Part shown: positions 15,624 through 23,859 of the stretch, piece after piece
How the letters are laid out: each line of letters begins with the position of its first letter
How positions within the stretch are numbered: the first letter of the stretch is position 1
Position numbers and translations under genes: made by a program
NCBI GenBank assembly: GCA_013151365.1
Contig: JAADIK010000087.1
Coordinates: forward strand, 1 to 28,162
Origin: Deltaproteobacteria bacterium
GTDB taxonomy: Bacteria > Desulfobacterota > Desulfobulbia > Desulfobulbales > Desulfobulbaceae
Length of the DNA stretch: 28,162 nucleotides
Direction of reading: 5' to 3'
Notes under the pieces: model-generated
What the model was told of the DNA's origin: nothing
Seen by the model: the letters and a program-made list of their open reading frames with translations, nothing else
Database searches by the model: none

Positions 15624-16562
15624 CTATCTCGCGCTCCTCTCGATAACACCATCGATTACCCCGGATATCCCATGAAACAGGATACCGGGCTCCAGCAGGG
15701 TGCCGCTGACCGTAAACGACAACTTGCCATCCTGCAGCTGCTCCCGGATCAACGACACGGCCACGTCATCATGCAAACGGCTGAGCAGCTCGGGGCGGGG
15801 AGCCAGGAACCCCCGCATGTTTATGCCGCTCTCCTGGAAATAGGGCAGCAGGGTAACGGTGCCTTTGTATCCGGCGGAAAAGAGCCGGGACTCCACCTTG
15901 CCGTCCGCAAAAGTCACGACCCGCTTTTTCAGGGAGACCCTGGCGCTCATGCGGCTGAACTTCAGGCGGTCGAGACTCAGGATTGGCTGTTGCAGGCCGA
16001 TATCGCCGGCGGTCAGGACAATATCGGCCTGCAGGGCGCCGAGCGCCGGCTGCCGCCAAGTCCCTTGCCAGCTAAACCGTCCCGAAAGATTGCCGGCCGC
16101 GGTGCGCCCCATTTCCCGCCAGACCCCGGTCATCCGGCCGATCCGCAGGTTCCGCAGGGTGCCGGAACATCTCATCCCGCTGCCGGCGCGGGCGACCCGG
16201 ACCTTGCCTTTTACCGTCCCGCCCAGGGTTTGCAGAGAATATGACAGGGGAACTTCTTTTTTGTTCGCCAGCAGCACTGCCGGGTCCAGCCTGACGGTAA
16301 GCCGATCGATGCGCAGCAGCGGCGTGGTTTGGTCGCCGTCGCTGATGCGAATGTCCGTCGCCACCAGCCCCACGGGCATGGTGAAACTCAGGCCCTGAAT
16401 CTTCCAGGTCAGCGCCGGATTGAGTCCGTCAAGCTGCGTCTCCAGCCACGCCCGGACACTGGCGGCCGGAAAAAGAAACCAGAGGAGCAGGGCCAGAACG
16501 GCAAGCGTATAAACCAGGTAACCGAGGACTGCGAAAATGCCGCGGATCATTCCGGTCTTCAC
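15624..16562 (-). CDS. gspN: Type II secretion protein GspN
   Basis: A 312-residue protein with one N-terminal membrane helix (about 8-32) and a long periplasmic region of beta-rich, AsmA/GspN-like repeats (for example SLQTLGGTVKGKVRVARAG and KGTVTLLPYFQESG). Such GspN proteins occur in a subset of T2SS operons and resemble the periplasmic parts of TamB/AsmA proteins. Their precise role is unsettled. The GTG at 16562 directly follows the gspM stop and has AGGAG nine bases upstream; an ATG at 16550 is an alternative start. The identity rests on length, topology and position more than on any single motif. Confidence 0.72.
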   Translation of the reverse strand: MKTGMIRGIFAVLGYLVYTLAVLALLLWFLFPAASVRAWLETQLDGLNPALTWKIQGLSFTMPVGLVATDIRISDGDQTTPLLRIDRLTVRLDPAVLLANKKEVPLSYSLQTLGGTVKGKVRVARAGSGMRCSGTLRNLRIGRMTGVWREMGRTAAGNLSGRFSWQGTWRQPALGALQADIVLTAGDIGLQQPILSLDRLKFSRMSARVSLKKRVVTFADGKVESRLFSAGYKGTVTLLPYFQESGINMRGFLAPRPELLSRLHDDVAVSLIREQLQDGKLSFTVSGTLLEPGILFHGISGVIDGVIERSAR

Positions 16563-17117
16563 TTAGCGCGACTCCTGCTCACCGGCGGCGGCTGTTGCGA
16601 ATTTAAGACTGACCACCTGCATAATCACGTCAAGGGTTGACTCTTCCTTGGTATCCTGCTGAATGGCAATCCGCTTGATGGCCACGACGTTTTCCGGCGA
16701 CTCGACGAGCTTTAAAAAATCAACCAGTTGCTGCAGGCTGACCGCCTGCAGCTTCATTTCGACGAGCATCTCCTGCAAGGCCCCGTCATCGGTGGTCGCC
16801 GACGGCTTCATATAGGCGATGCTCTGTTTGACCCCGGCCTGGGCCGCCGTCTTTTCCAGAAAAGAAAAGAGGCTGAAATCCGGCGGCCGGCGGGTCAGCT
16901 GCCGGGTCAGCGAATTGGCCTTCCCGTGCAGCCGGCGGTAACGCGACTGCAGACCACGCATCTCGACAACGGCCTTGCCGTGTACCTCGATATCCCGCTG
17001 CAACCGGTTCCAGTGATCAATAACCGGAAAAACACCGAATTGCATCACCACGAAAAGCGCCACGAATATGCCGCCCGCGATCAGGGCGAGCCGCTCCCGG
17101 CGGGCGAGTTGTTTCAT
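16563..17117 (-). CDS. gspM: Type II secretion protein GspM (PilO-like)
   Basis: A 184-residue bitopic protein. A basic N-terminus (MKQLARRERLAL) and a membrane helix at about 11-32 precede a coiled-coil-prone segment (33-80) and a small ferredoxin-like periplasmic domain (about 88-175). The domain contains SLFSFLEKTAAQAGV and LVDFLKLVESPENVVAIKRIAI, typical of GspM/PilO proteins. GspM dimerises with GspL in the inner-membrane platform. It overlaps gspL by four bases (ATGA) and its stop abuts the gspN start, so expression should be closely coupled. Confidence 0.85.
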   Translation of the reverse strand: MKQLARRERLALIAGGIFVALFVVMQFGVFPVIDHWNRLQRDIEVHGKAVVEMRGLQSRYRRLHGKANSLTRQLTRRPPDFSLFSFLEKTAAQAGVKQSIAYMKPSATTDDGALQEMLVEMKLQAVSLQQLVDFLKLVESPENVVAIKRIAIQQDTKEESTLDVIMQVVSLKFATAAAGEQESR

Positions 17118-18619
17118 GACGCCCCTCCAAGATGCAGCCGGAGGGCGAAACGAACCAACCCCTTGTCCTTGTCCGCGGTGGCCGAGACGATCTTGACTTC
17201 GTCATAGAGGGGCGATTTCCCGAGGCTGCCCTGCATGACGTTGATACTGTTAAAACTATCCGTTGTCCCCTTTATCACCACGGTTTTCTGATCGATAACC
17301 AGGCGGGCGACATGGATTTTCAGGGCGTTCGGAGTGCGCGCCGAAATGTCGGCCAGAATATTCAACACCCTTTTATCGCCGGAAAAAACCGGGATGGCGG
17401 CGGCCGGGTCCTGTACCGTCCTGAGTCCGGCCCGCATCTGGATCAGCGGATCGACGATCCGGGTCGCCTTGGGAAAAGTTTCCTTGAAGATGGCCGTCAT
17501 CTGCCCGGTCAGGGCGGCATTCCGCTCCTGCAGAGTCAGGTAATGCGTCCAGAACAGGACCAGTCCCCCGCCGGCCATAAGCGCCAGCAGAATCGAGGCG
17601 GCAAGCAGTTGCCGCCTGGTGGCGAAAAATATCTTTTTCGGGGCGAATTCATCTTTCCGGAAGTTGACCGGCGGTTTCTTCTTCAGACCGGCCAGGGCCA
17701 GCGCCAGGGCATGATCGAAACAGGCAGGCTGCCACTGTTTTGCCGCCTCTCTCTTTATGGTAACGCCGGCATCGCGCCGCAGGTCCCCGACCGAGGCCTC
17801 CAGGCCGAGTTCCGCCTGAATGGTTGCCTGAAAAACCTCGGTCTGCACCATGCAGCCGGTCAGGACCACCTGATCCGGGACGATATCGAAGCCGCTGTCG
17901 AGCCGGAAAAAATCCATGCTCAGCCGCACCGCGTCACAGATGCCGGCAATGCAGGATACGGCCTCGTCATGGTTGGCGATACCCGCCCGGCCGTCCCGGA
18001 AGGTAAAGGGCTGAGCGGTAAACATCCTGTCCGGATAGGGCAGACGCCGGATAAAAACAATACGGCCATGGTGACAGATGAGCATGTTCATGGCATGCAG
18101 GCCGGCATCAAGCATGAGAAAATTACCGCTTTTCCCGCTTTCCAGGAACTGCCCGGCCAGGGCCATCATCCGCGGGGTAACCGTCTCCGGACTCAGATTG
18201 GCGCGGGCGAGGCTGTCCAGATACAGTCGCAGATATTTCTTTTCCAGCCCCGCAATCAAGAGGTGACTGGCATCCCCGGACGTGCCGGTCACAATATATT
18301 CCAGGACCTGTTCGCTGACCGGGGTAAGGAGCTGGTCTTCCAGCTCGAAAGGCAGGACCTGCCTGATCTTTTTCTGATCGGTAAAGGGGAGGGTGAGATT
18401 TCTCAGGCTGCAGCCGACGAGGGAGATTCCGCAAAGACAATCACCAGCCTGCCAGCCGACCTGTTCGAGCAGGGCGGGAAGCTGCACGGGAATTGAATCC
18501 TGGTCATCGAGCCGGACATAGCCGCAGGAGATGATCCGCTTTTCCCCGGCCTTTCGCTCAACGACCACGGCGGCGAGCATATCATCGTTGATGTCAAGAC
18601 CAAGTATTCTTCGTTTCAT
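17114..18619 (-). CDS. gspL: Type II secretion protein GspL (PilM-like actin fold plus periplasmic domain)
   Basis: A 501-residue bitopic protein. The cytoplasmic part (about 1-320) has an actin-like PilM/GspL fold starting RRILGLDINDDMLAAVVV, with LPFELEDQL near 88-96. One membrane helix lies near 333-355 (LLAASILLALMAGGGLVLFW). The periplasmic part (360-501) is a coiled stretch followed by a PilN/GspL-type ferredoxin-like domain (VLNILADISARTPNALKIHVARLVID). GspL recruits the GspE ATPase and pairs with GspM, the next gene. The ATG at 18619 lies nine bases from the end of a dispersed repeat, whose CAGGT end is the only Shine-Dalgarno-like sequence before it. Confidence 0.88.
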   Translation of the reverse strand: MKRRILGLDINDDMLAAVVVERKAGEKRIISCGYVRLDDQDSIPVQLPALLEQVGWQAGDCLCGISLVGCSLRNLTLPFTDQKKIRQVLPFELEDQLLTPVSEQVLEYIVTGTSGDASHLLIAGLEKKYLRLYLDSLARANLSPETVTPRMMALAGQFLESGKSGNFLMLDAGLHAMNMLICHHGRIVFIRRLPYPDRMFTAQPFTFRDGRAGIANHDEAVSCIAGICDAVRLSMDFFRLDSGFDIVPDQVVLTGCMVQTEVFQATIQAELGLEASVGDLRRDAGVTIKREAAKQWQPACFDHALALALAGLKKKPPVNFRKDEFAPKKIFFATRRQLLAASILLALMAGGGLVLFWTHYLTLQERNAALTGQMTAIFKETFPKATRIVDPLIQMRAGLRTVQDPAAAIPVFSGDKRVLNILADISARTPNALKIHVARLVIDQKTVVIKGTTDSFNSINVMQGSLGKSPLYDEVKIVSATADKDKGLVRFALRLHLGGAS

Positions 18620-18627
18620 GCAATTAT

Positions 18628-18799
18628 ACCTGAATCCGTGAGCGTTCGAGAACGGTGCAGATGCAAGGCGGCAGATGCGCCGTTATCGGGCGCCCCGCAG
18701 GGCGGCGCGGTGAAGACCAGAAAATGCATTTATTGGCAATAATGCAATAAAATCCACATATTGAGCGGAGTATCCCCTCAAGCCGTCACGGATTCCTGT
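18628..18799 (-). repeat. Family-1 dispersed palindromic element, longest copy D, inside the T2SS operon
   Basis: A 172-bp element filling the gap between the gspK stop (18801) and the gspL start (18619). Its ends form a 17-base terminal inverted repeat matching at 13 positions, with identical core GAATCCGTGA. Inside are a GC hairpin, GCGCC...GGCGC (about 18689-18707), and an AT palindrome around TTATTGGCAATAA (about 18732-18744). On the minus strand it carries the same ordered blocks as copy A (GTGACGGCTTGAG, TTTATTGCATTATT, CTTCACCGCGCCGCCCTGCG). No reading frame of note lies inside. The structure resembles a MITE or a composite REP element. Confidence 0.85.
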
Positions 18800-18800
18800 T

Positions 18801-19805
18801 CTACTCTACTTTCCAGTACAGCAGTGTCTGCCGCCGCCGGTCATCCCGCCGGATGACCCCGCTGCCGGTCCTCACCATGCCGTCATCGCTGGTGGCGGTC
18901 ACCGACACCAGAAAACAGTGGCTGACCACGGTCACGATATTCCGGTCCAGCACGATATCATCGGGAAAGTCGCGGACCTGACGATACCAGTCAGGACGGG
19001 CCAGCAAGTCCATGTTCCGTTTCTGCCGCCGGAAGTCAATGAGCCGGCCGGCGGTTTCCTTGGTGATGCCGGGAGCCAGAGCCTGAAGTATTCCCAGGGG
19101 AGCGGTATTTATGTTTATCTTACCGTCCCGGCCGGCAATGGTCAAATATTCAACGAGTCCGGCGTGTTCTTTATCGCCGTAAAACAGTTTCCTGGTCATG
19201 CCCCGCACGAGCAGCAATTCCTCCGGATACTCGATCGGGCCGTTCCGGGCGGAATAAGGCGGATCAAGGCCCTGGTAATAAGCGCTTTCGGCGCCATGGT
19301 CCCGGACTTCATCATCCTTGTCGATCCAGTCTTTTATCGAATCGACCAGGACAACCGCCTCGTCCTCCGACTCGATGGCGAAACGGCCCGAGGTCAGGAG
19401 ACGAATCCACAGGTCAAACTGCCGCTTTTCCTGTTGCCGACGTTTTATACCATCTTTCTCCTGAGAAACAAGGGCATTTACCTGCAGCAGGCCGGACTGA
19501 TCGACAACCTTGACCGAGAGCTTGCCCCGGCCGAAGAGAGACGACAGGGTTGCCGGGTCCAGGTGGTTCCACTCGTCATCAAGGGAATCGAATTTATTCC
19601 GCCGCTGATCGGCCGACAGGGCCGCGCGGGCAAGGTTGAGACCGGAACGGACCATGGCCTTCAGCCTGACACTGTCGCGCAGATTGTGCGCCGCCTCCAT
19701 CTGCCAGTTAACGGTGGAAGAAAGCTGCACGGTGACCGCCACCAGGAAACTGACCGCCAACAGGGTCAGCAGAAGAGCCATGCCCGACCGGTCACGAAGT
19801 ATCAT
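18801..19805 (-). CDS. gspK: Type II secretion minor pseudopilin GspK
   Basis: A 334-residue minor pseudopilin thought to sit at the pseudopilus tip with GspI and GspJ. The leader MILRDRSG precedes a prepilin cleavage site and the hydrophobic helix MALLLTLLAVSFLVAVTVQL. As usual for GspK, residue +5 is not glutamate. The large helical insert typical of GspK follows, with LLQVNALVS, DSIKDWIDKDDEVRDHGAE and the late ININTAPLGILQAL segment. The ATG at 19805 overlaps the gspJ stop by four bases. The stop is immediately followed by a dispersed repeat, separating this first part of the T2SS run (I-J-K) from L-M-N-C-D-E. Confidence 0.9.
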   Translation of the reverse strand: MILRDRSGMALLLTLLAVSFLVAVTVQLSSTVNWQMEAAHNLRDSVRLKAMVRSGLNLARAALSADQRRNKFDSLDDEWNHLDPATLSSLFGRGKLSVKVVDQSGLLQVNALVSQEKDGIKRRQQEKRQFDLWIRLLTSGRFAIESEDEAVVLVDSIKDWIDKDDEVRDHGAESAYYQGLDPPYSARNGPIEYPEELLLVRGMTRKLFYGDKEHAGLVEYLTIAGRDGKININTAPLGILQALAPGITKETAGRLIDFRRQKRNMDLLARPDWYRQVRDFPDDIVLDRNIVTVVSHCFLVSVTATSDDGMVRTGSGVIRRDDRRRQTLLYWKVE

Positions 19806-20524
19806 GATCCTCCCCCCCCGCCTCTTTCGGCTTGGATCAACCCCACGGGGAGCAGGACGCTGGTGCTGAAGGTCAGGGATGTATTCTGGTCCCGGTCAAG
19901 CCGGAACTCCAGGGTACAGGTAACGGTGACCGGGAGCCGCCGCGGCGTCATGTCTTTTTCATCTTCCGGGGAGGCGCCCCAGGAGTCGAAGGTCTCGCCG
20001 CTTTTATCCGTAAAACTGAAACGGACGGAACGCAGACCGTTGCAGAGCAGGAACCCTTCGTCCCCCTCACCATTGCCGTCCTGTCCCGCCGGCGGCGTCA
20101 ACAGACGGTCGGCACGGAGCAGGACAAGATCGCCGCTGTTCCGGGGATCCGGCCGCACCGTATATGAAATAATCGCCATACCCGGATGGTCATGCTTCGG
20201 ATCAAAAACAATATGGGCCATGGAGGCGAACCGCAGGCTGTCGGCCCGGCGGCCGTCGATTGCCATTCTCTTCCCCTGGAAACGAACGTCATTGACCATA
20301 ACCGCCGAAGCAAGATCATCGCTGATCCGCTCCAGGGCGACCTGGGCCTGGTGGTACAGCTCTCCCTGTTTGCGCGTCTCGCTCACCACGTTCAGGCTGC
20401 CGGAGAGGGAAAGCGCCACCATGGCAACGACCATGGCCAGCACCAGCAGGGCCAGCATGATCTCAAGCAGGGTCATGCCGCGGCTCCCCTTGAGCGGCGA
20501 CAAAATATCCGGCGGGATAATCAT
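19802..20524 (-). CDS. gspJ: Type II secretion minor pseudopilin GspJ
   Basis: A 240-residue pseudopilin. The leader ends KGSRG, then MTLLEIMLALLVLAMVVAMV, a standard prepilin cleavage site with glutamate at +5 and a hydrophobic assembly helix. The remainder is the larger globular GspJ-type domain (AQVALERISDDLASAVMVND, then a beta-rich region) ending in a glycine-rich tail. It works with GspI and GspK in the pseudopilus tip. The start ATG at 20524 shares one base with the gspI stop (TAATG), and the stop overlaps the gspK start. Confidence 0.88.
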   Translation of the reverse strand: MIIPPDILSPLKGSRGMTLLEIMLALLVLAMVVAMVALSLSGSLNVVSETRKQGELYHQAQVALERISDDLASAVMVNDVRFQGKRMAIDGRRADSLRFASMAHIVFDPKHDHPGMAIISYTVRPDPRNSGDLVLLRADRLLTPPAGQDGNGEGDEGFLLCNGLRSVRFSFTDKSGETFDSWGASPEDEKDMTPRRLPVTVTCTLEFRLDRDQNTSLTFSTSVLLPVGLIQAERGGGGGS

Positions 20525-20940
20525 TATTCTTTCGGGTCAGCCATGACCACGTCCCGGACAATATAGGAAGAGCGTGCATCGCCGGTCCGGGTCACCGTCA
20601 GGTCCACGGCCTTGAGCATGCCGCCGGTCCCGCTCAAGCCGGTTTCGTCTTCGCCAAGACTCTGCACTACCGTGTGCCACCGGTAATCGGGATACTGTTT
20701 GCCGAAATCGCCCTCGTCGGAAAACAAGGAGTCAAAGTTGCCGGCCTCGATCTCGGTGAGCTTTTGCTGGGCCAGGAGGGAGGCCATGATATCGAAACGC
20801 GCCTCCCCGGCGATTGACACGCTCTGGGACTGGGAACCGATCAGGGTAACCAGGGCGATGGCGATAATGGCCACGGCAACCATGACCTCGAGAAACGTAA
20901 AACCGGCAGCGGAGATTTTCTTCATTCTGCAAGTCAACAT
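20524..20940 (-). CDS. gspI: Type II secretion minor pseudopilin GspI
   Basis: A 138-residue pseudopilin. The leader MLTCRMKKISAAG is followed by the prepilin peptidase site and helix FTFLEVMVAVAIIAIALVTLIG, with glutamate at +5. The C-terminal ~90 residues form a small globular domain with DIMASLLAQQKLTEIE, typical of GspI. I start it at ATG 20940, seven bases after AGGAG. The frame is open back to a GTG at 21006 inside the preceding glycosyltransferase stop, but those 22 extra residues do not look like a prepilin leader. ATG 20925 is another candidate. The 62-base gap from the upstream glycosyltransferase contains no clear promoter or terminator. Confidence 0.88.
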   Translation of the reverse strand: MLTCRMKKISAAGFTFLEVMVAVAIIAIALVTLIGSQSQSVSIAGEARFDIMASLLAQQKLTEIEAGNFDSLFSDEGDFGKQYPDYRWHTVVQSLGEDETGLSGTGGMLKAVDLTVTRTGDARSSYIVRDVVMADPKE

Positions 20941-21002
20941 TGTTCTTCTCCTGCCAAAACACGGAAAAGTGGGGGGATGCTCCTGCCGCAGAGCGGAAGG
21001 CC

Positions 21003-22055
21003 TCACGAGGCGCCGAGGGCCTTGATCCGCTCAATATGTTTCGCAATGCCCAGGCCGTGCCGTTGCACGAAGTCCGGCCGCACCTGCCTGGGGGTCAGGT
21101 CCAGGATGGCCTGCCTGATGGTCTCCGGCCGATTATCATCGAGAACCACGCCCTCCTCGTCCGTCAGCAGTTCCGAGGCCCCCGCCCCCCTGGTCACGAG
21201 AACCGGCGTGCCGCACTGCAGGGACTCGATAATCACCAGGCCGAAAGGCTCGTAACGGGACGGCAGGATCGAATAATCAACTATACCATACACCGCGGCC
21301 AGATGCTCAACATTGCCGATATACCGGACGCCGGCCGGCAAGTTGGAAAAATTACGCAGCCCCTCGCCGGCCACCAGCAGCTCGTAACGCGAGGGGTCCA
21401 GGCCCGCAAACGCCGCCAGCAACTCCGGCAGTCCCTTGCGCCGGTGGTCACGAGACGGAAACAAAAAGGTCATCTTCCCCGGAGTAAGCCGATACTGCCG
21501 GCGGGCCGCATCCAGGACCTGCCTGGAAACAGGTTGAAAAACCGTTGTATCCACGGGCGGATAAATCACCTTTATTTTTCCGGTATCCAGGGTGTAGTAC
21601 TGTTCGATCTCTGCGGCCACGGCCTTGGAATGGGCCAGGACATGGGGAGTCTCCGCCAGCATTTTTCTTTCAAACGCCGTCTCCAGCCGGTCATGGAGAC
21701 GGCGATAGACATTGTTCCCGCCCCTGAGGACGACCGAGGAAGGATGGACGCCGCCGATCACGGCAATGTCCGGGCAGGCCGTTCTGGTAAGGCTCAGGGA
21801 AAGATCATAGGCCGTCCGGTCGAAGCGGCTGTTGCAGCGCTGCAGAAAAGCGTATTTCTTCAAACGCCGCGGCAGGAAATCCAGCCGCATCCGGTGCACG
21901 ACGCACGGCAGGGACCGCGCCGTATTCCGGTCAACTTCATAGGTGTGCACATGAACCTCGTCTCCGGCTGCGGCAAAACCGTTGATCAAGGCGAACAGGT
22001 AGGATTCCATGCCGCCGGAACGACTCAGTTGATTATGGATGAGCGCGATTTTCAT
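21003..22055 (-). CDS. Glycosyltransferase family 4 (WaaG-like), LPS core type
   Basis: A 350-residue GT-B fold enzyme, presumably cytoplasmic or peripheral to the inner membrane. The N-terminus MKIALIHNQLSRSGGMESYLFALINGF has the glycine-rich acceptor-site loop. The C-terminal donor domain has FLFPSRDHRRKGLPELLAAF and the E-x7-E motif at E269 and E277 (EPFGLVIIE). The arrangement resembles WaaG/RfaG lipopolysaccharide core transferases. The sugar and acceptor cannot be determined. The next gene upstream is a GT2 enzyme and further up lie an O-antigen ligase-like gene and msbA, so outer-core or O-antigen assembly is likely. There is only a weak Shine-Dalgarno at the ATG at 22055. The gene downstream is gspI, 62 bases away. 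Confidence 0.88.
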   Translation of the reverse strand: MKIALIHNQLSRSGGMESYLFALINGFAAAGDEVHVHTYEVDRNTARSLPCVVHRMRLDFLPRRLKKYAFLQRCNSRFDRTAYDLSLSLTRTACPDIAVIGGVHPSSVVLRGGNNVYRRLHDRLETAFERKMLAETPHVLAHSKAVAAEIEQYYTLDTGKIKVIYPPVDTTVFQPVSRQVLDAARRQYRLTPGKMTFLFPSRDHRRKGLPELLAAFAGLDPSRYELLVAGEGLRNFSNLPAGVRYIGNVEHLAAVYGIVDYSILPSRYEPFGLVIIESLQCGTPVLVTRGAGASELLTDEEGVVLDDNRPETIRQAILDLTPRQVRPDFVQRHGLGIAKHIERIKALGAS

Positions 22056-22123
22056 GTCTCTATCTTCGGTCTACCTTGTCAGTCAGCCGACCGGTTACCA
22101 AGGAACCGCTTCTTCGGCAGTTA

Positions 22124-22198
22124 CCTGGATTCCTAACGGCTTGCGGTGATATTCCATGCAATATATATGGAATTTATTGCATTGTCCCTGAATAAAAC
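22124..22198 (+). repeat. Family-1 dispersed palindromic element, copy C (half element)
   Basis: The sequence runs from CCTGGATTCCTAACGGCTTGCGG to an AT-rich core, with TGGAATTTATTGCATT identical to copy A at 4472-4487. The core forms inverted repeats ATGCAAT...ATTGCAT and TTCCAT...ATGGAA. The GC-hairpin half found in copies A and D is absent. It overlaps the 3' end of the GT2 gene on the minus strand and provides its stop codon. Confidence 0.75.
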
Positions 22199-23046
22199 TC
22201 AAGAGCAACCCGGTATCGATCAAGTTTCAGCCCGGCCGCTTCCCGGTCCCGGCAAAAGGGCATGGTCAGGCGCAGAGAAAACAACCGCCACCGGGCTTGC
22301 CGTCCATAGGCGCGGCAGATACGCCGCACGGTGTCTTTTCTGTAATGTTTGTCATAAAAAAGAAGTTCGGCCCGGAGTTTCTTTTTGAATACCTCCATCG
22401 GCGCGGTACTTCTTTCACTCTGTCCTTCCAGATGGATCACGCCGGCGCCGGGGATGGAACCGAGACGCCAGCCCCGCTTTCTCATAACCAGCCCCAGGTC
22501 GACATCCTCGCCGTACAGAAAAAACCGTTCATCAAAACCGCCGATCCGTTCCATGCAGTCCCGGCGGGAGACCAGGGCGGCACCGAGAATCCAGGCGATG
22601 TCGCCGGGCAGGCCCGACAATTCCCGCCGGGCGTAACGGTGCCCGGGATAGGTATATTCCACGGACGGGTGCGGACTGAAATCAGGATCAAAGAGCGCGG
22701 TCCCGGCCAGGGCGACTTCGGGCCGGGCCGCCATAAAGTCCAGCATGGCCGCAAAACAATCGGGCTGGACGATGGTATCCGGATTTAAAAAAAAGACCAG
22801 CTCGCCCCGGCACTCCCGCAATCCTTGGTTGTTGGCCCTGGAGAATCCCTCATTCGTCCGGTTGGCGATAACGGTTACCCCTGGATATCGCTCGCGCAGA
22901 AGGTCAACACTCCGGTCCCGGGAGGCATTGTCAACCACAATTATTTCACAGCTCACCCCCTGGCGGCCGATAGAATCAAGGCAGCCGGGAAGGAGATCGG
23001 CCGTATTATAATTAACGATGATGACGGAAAGCGCAGGCGTCATCAT
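22174..23046 (-). CDS. Glycosyltransferase family 2 (rhamnosyltransferase-like)
   Basis: A 290-residue GT-A fold enzyme. SVIIVNYNTADLLPGCLDSI opens the nucleotide-sugar domain, EIIVVDNASRDRS (34-46) carries the nucleotide-binding aspartate, and FFLNPDTI (85-92) the metal-site region. The later GFDERFFLYGEDVDLGLVMRKRGW is the catalytic-base region typical of WcaE/RfbF-type transferases. It most likely adds one sugar in core or O-antigen synthesis. It begins three bases after the methyltransferase stop (ATGATG, either start possible). The last eight residues (EFYSGTMQ) and the stop are encoded within a dispersed repeat, so the native C-terminus has probably been altered. Confidence 0.87.
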   Translation of the reverse strand: MMTPALSVIIVNYNTADLLPGCLDSIGRQGVSCEIIVVDNASRDRSVDLLRERYPGVTVIANRTNEGFSRANNQGLRECRGELVFFLNPDTIVQPDCFAAMLDFMAARPEVALAGTALFDPDFSPHPSVEYTYPGHRYARRELSGLPGDIAWILGAALVSRRDCMERIGGFDERFFLYGEDVDLGLVMRKRGWRLGSIPGAGVIHLEGQSERSTAPMEVFKKKLRAELLFYDKHYRKDTVRRICRAYGRQARWRLFSLRLTMPFCRDREAAGLKLDRYRVALEFYSGTMQ

Positions 23047-23049
23047 CCG

Positions 23050-23859
23050 TCAGGCCGCCCGTTTCCGGCAGACCAGCGCCACACTGCTGCCGGGAAACAG
23101 CTTGGCGACCGGCCGGGCCAAATATCGCGTAACCCGTTTTCTCAAAAGCCGGTCCCGTACATAGCCGCAGTGGTAGGTGTTGGCGGCCAGGACCTCGAAA
23201 CCAAGCCGGTCGAGCAGCCGCTCAAGTGATCTCCTGGTAAAATGATGGCAATGAAAAGGCAGATCCCAACCCGGCCAACCCTCACCTTCCATGAAGGCAT
23301 CGATGGCTTCGTGATTCGGCACGTCGATAATCAGAACGCCGTCTTTGGCAAGCAGGTTCGCAAACAAGCAGAGCTGGTTTTCCGGATCAGGAAAATGTTC
23401 CAGGCTGTGCCAGAAAGTGAGTACCTCAAACTGAAGACCCGCAGAAGAAAACAAGTCCGCGGCCGGAGAAAAAAAGTCAACCCCGAGATGCTGTTCAATG
23501 AAATTTTGATTCCTGGTGGTGATATCAAAGCCGGCGCAGGCGAAATAAGGTTTACAGGCATAAAGGAAATATCCCCGGCCACAGCCCACATCGAGCAGCC
23601 GCCCCCTCTTCTTATGCCGCCTGAGCAGCCTGACCCGATGATCTTCCTGGCGTATCCGTTTCTTGAATTCGCGATCAACAGGACGAATCTCGGGATAATG
23701 CGCGGCAAAATAGGCCTCATTATACAGGGCGGCCAACTCATCAGGGCCGGGCAGCGGGTCCGTGACCGCATGGCCGCATCGGCGACAGGTTTTGAGTTCA
23801 TATCCTTTTATGTTCAGGGTGAGCGAACTCTCCTTACAGAAACAAATCGGACATTTCAT
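23050..23859 (-). CDS. SAM-dependent methyltransferase with N-terminal zinc ribbon
   Basis: A 269-residue cytoplasmic class I methyltransferase. Residues 3-28 hold two CxxC pairs (C3-C6 and C25-C28; MKCPICF...KTCRRCG), a zinc ribbon often seen in methyltransferases of polysaccharide loci. SAM motif I is LLDVGCGRGYFLYAC (88-102), and motif IV-like FWHSLEHFPDP follows. Related enzymes cap or modify sugars. The position between an O-antigen ligase-like gene and two glycosyltransferases points to LPS or O-antigen methylation, but the substrate is not readable. The start ATG 23859 has GAGGGG about 12 bases upstream, and 161 bases separate it from the gene before, mostly a family-2 repeat. Confidence 0.82.
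   Translation of the reverse strand: MKCPICFCKESSLTLNIKGYELKTCRRCGHAVTDPLPGPDELAALYNEAYFAAHYPEIRPVDREFKKRIRQEDHRVRLLRRHKKRGRLLDVGCGRGYFLYACKPYFACAGFDITTRNQNFIEQHLGVDFFSPAADLFSSAGLQFEVLTFWHSLEHFPDPENQLCLFANLLAKDGVLIIDVPNHEAIDAFMEGEGWPGWDLPFHCHHFTRRSLERLLDRLGFEVLAANTYHCGYVRDRLLRKRVTRYLARPVAKLFPGSSVALVCRKRAA

Noticed and set aside
17132..18496. 454-residue plus-strand frame opposite gspL
   Set aside because: No family features; gspL is well supported on the minus strand.
18918..20546. 542-residue plus-strand frame opposite gspK and gspJ
   Set aside because: It spans two overlapping real genes on the other strand and has no domain signature.
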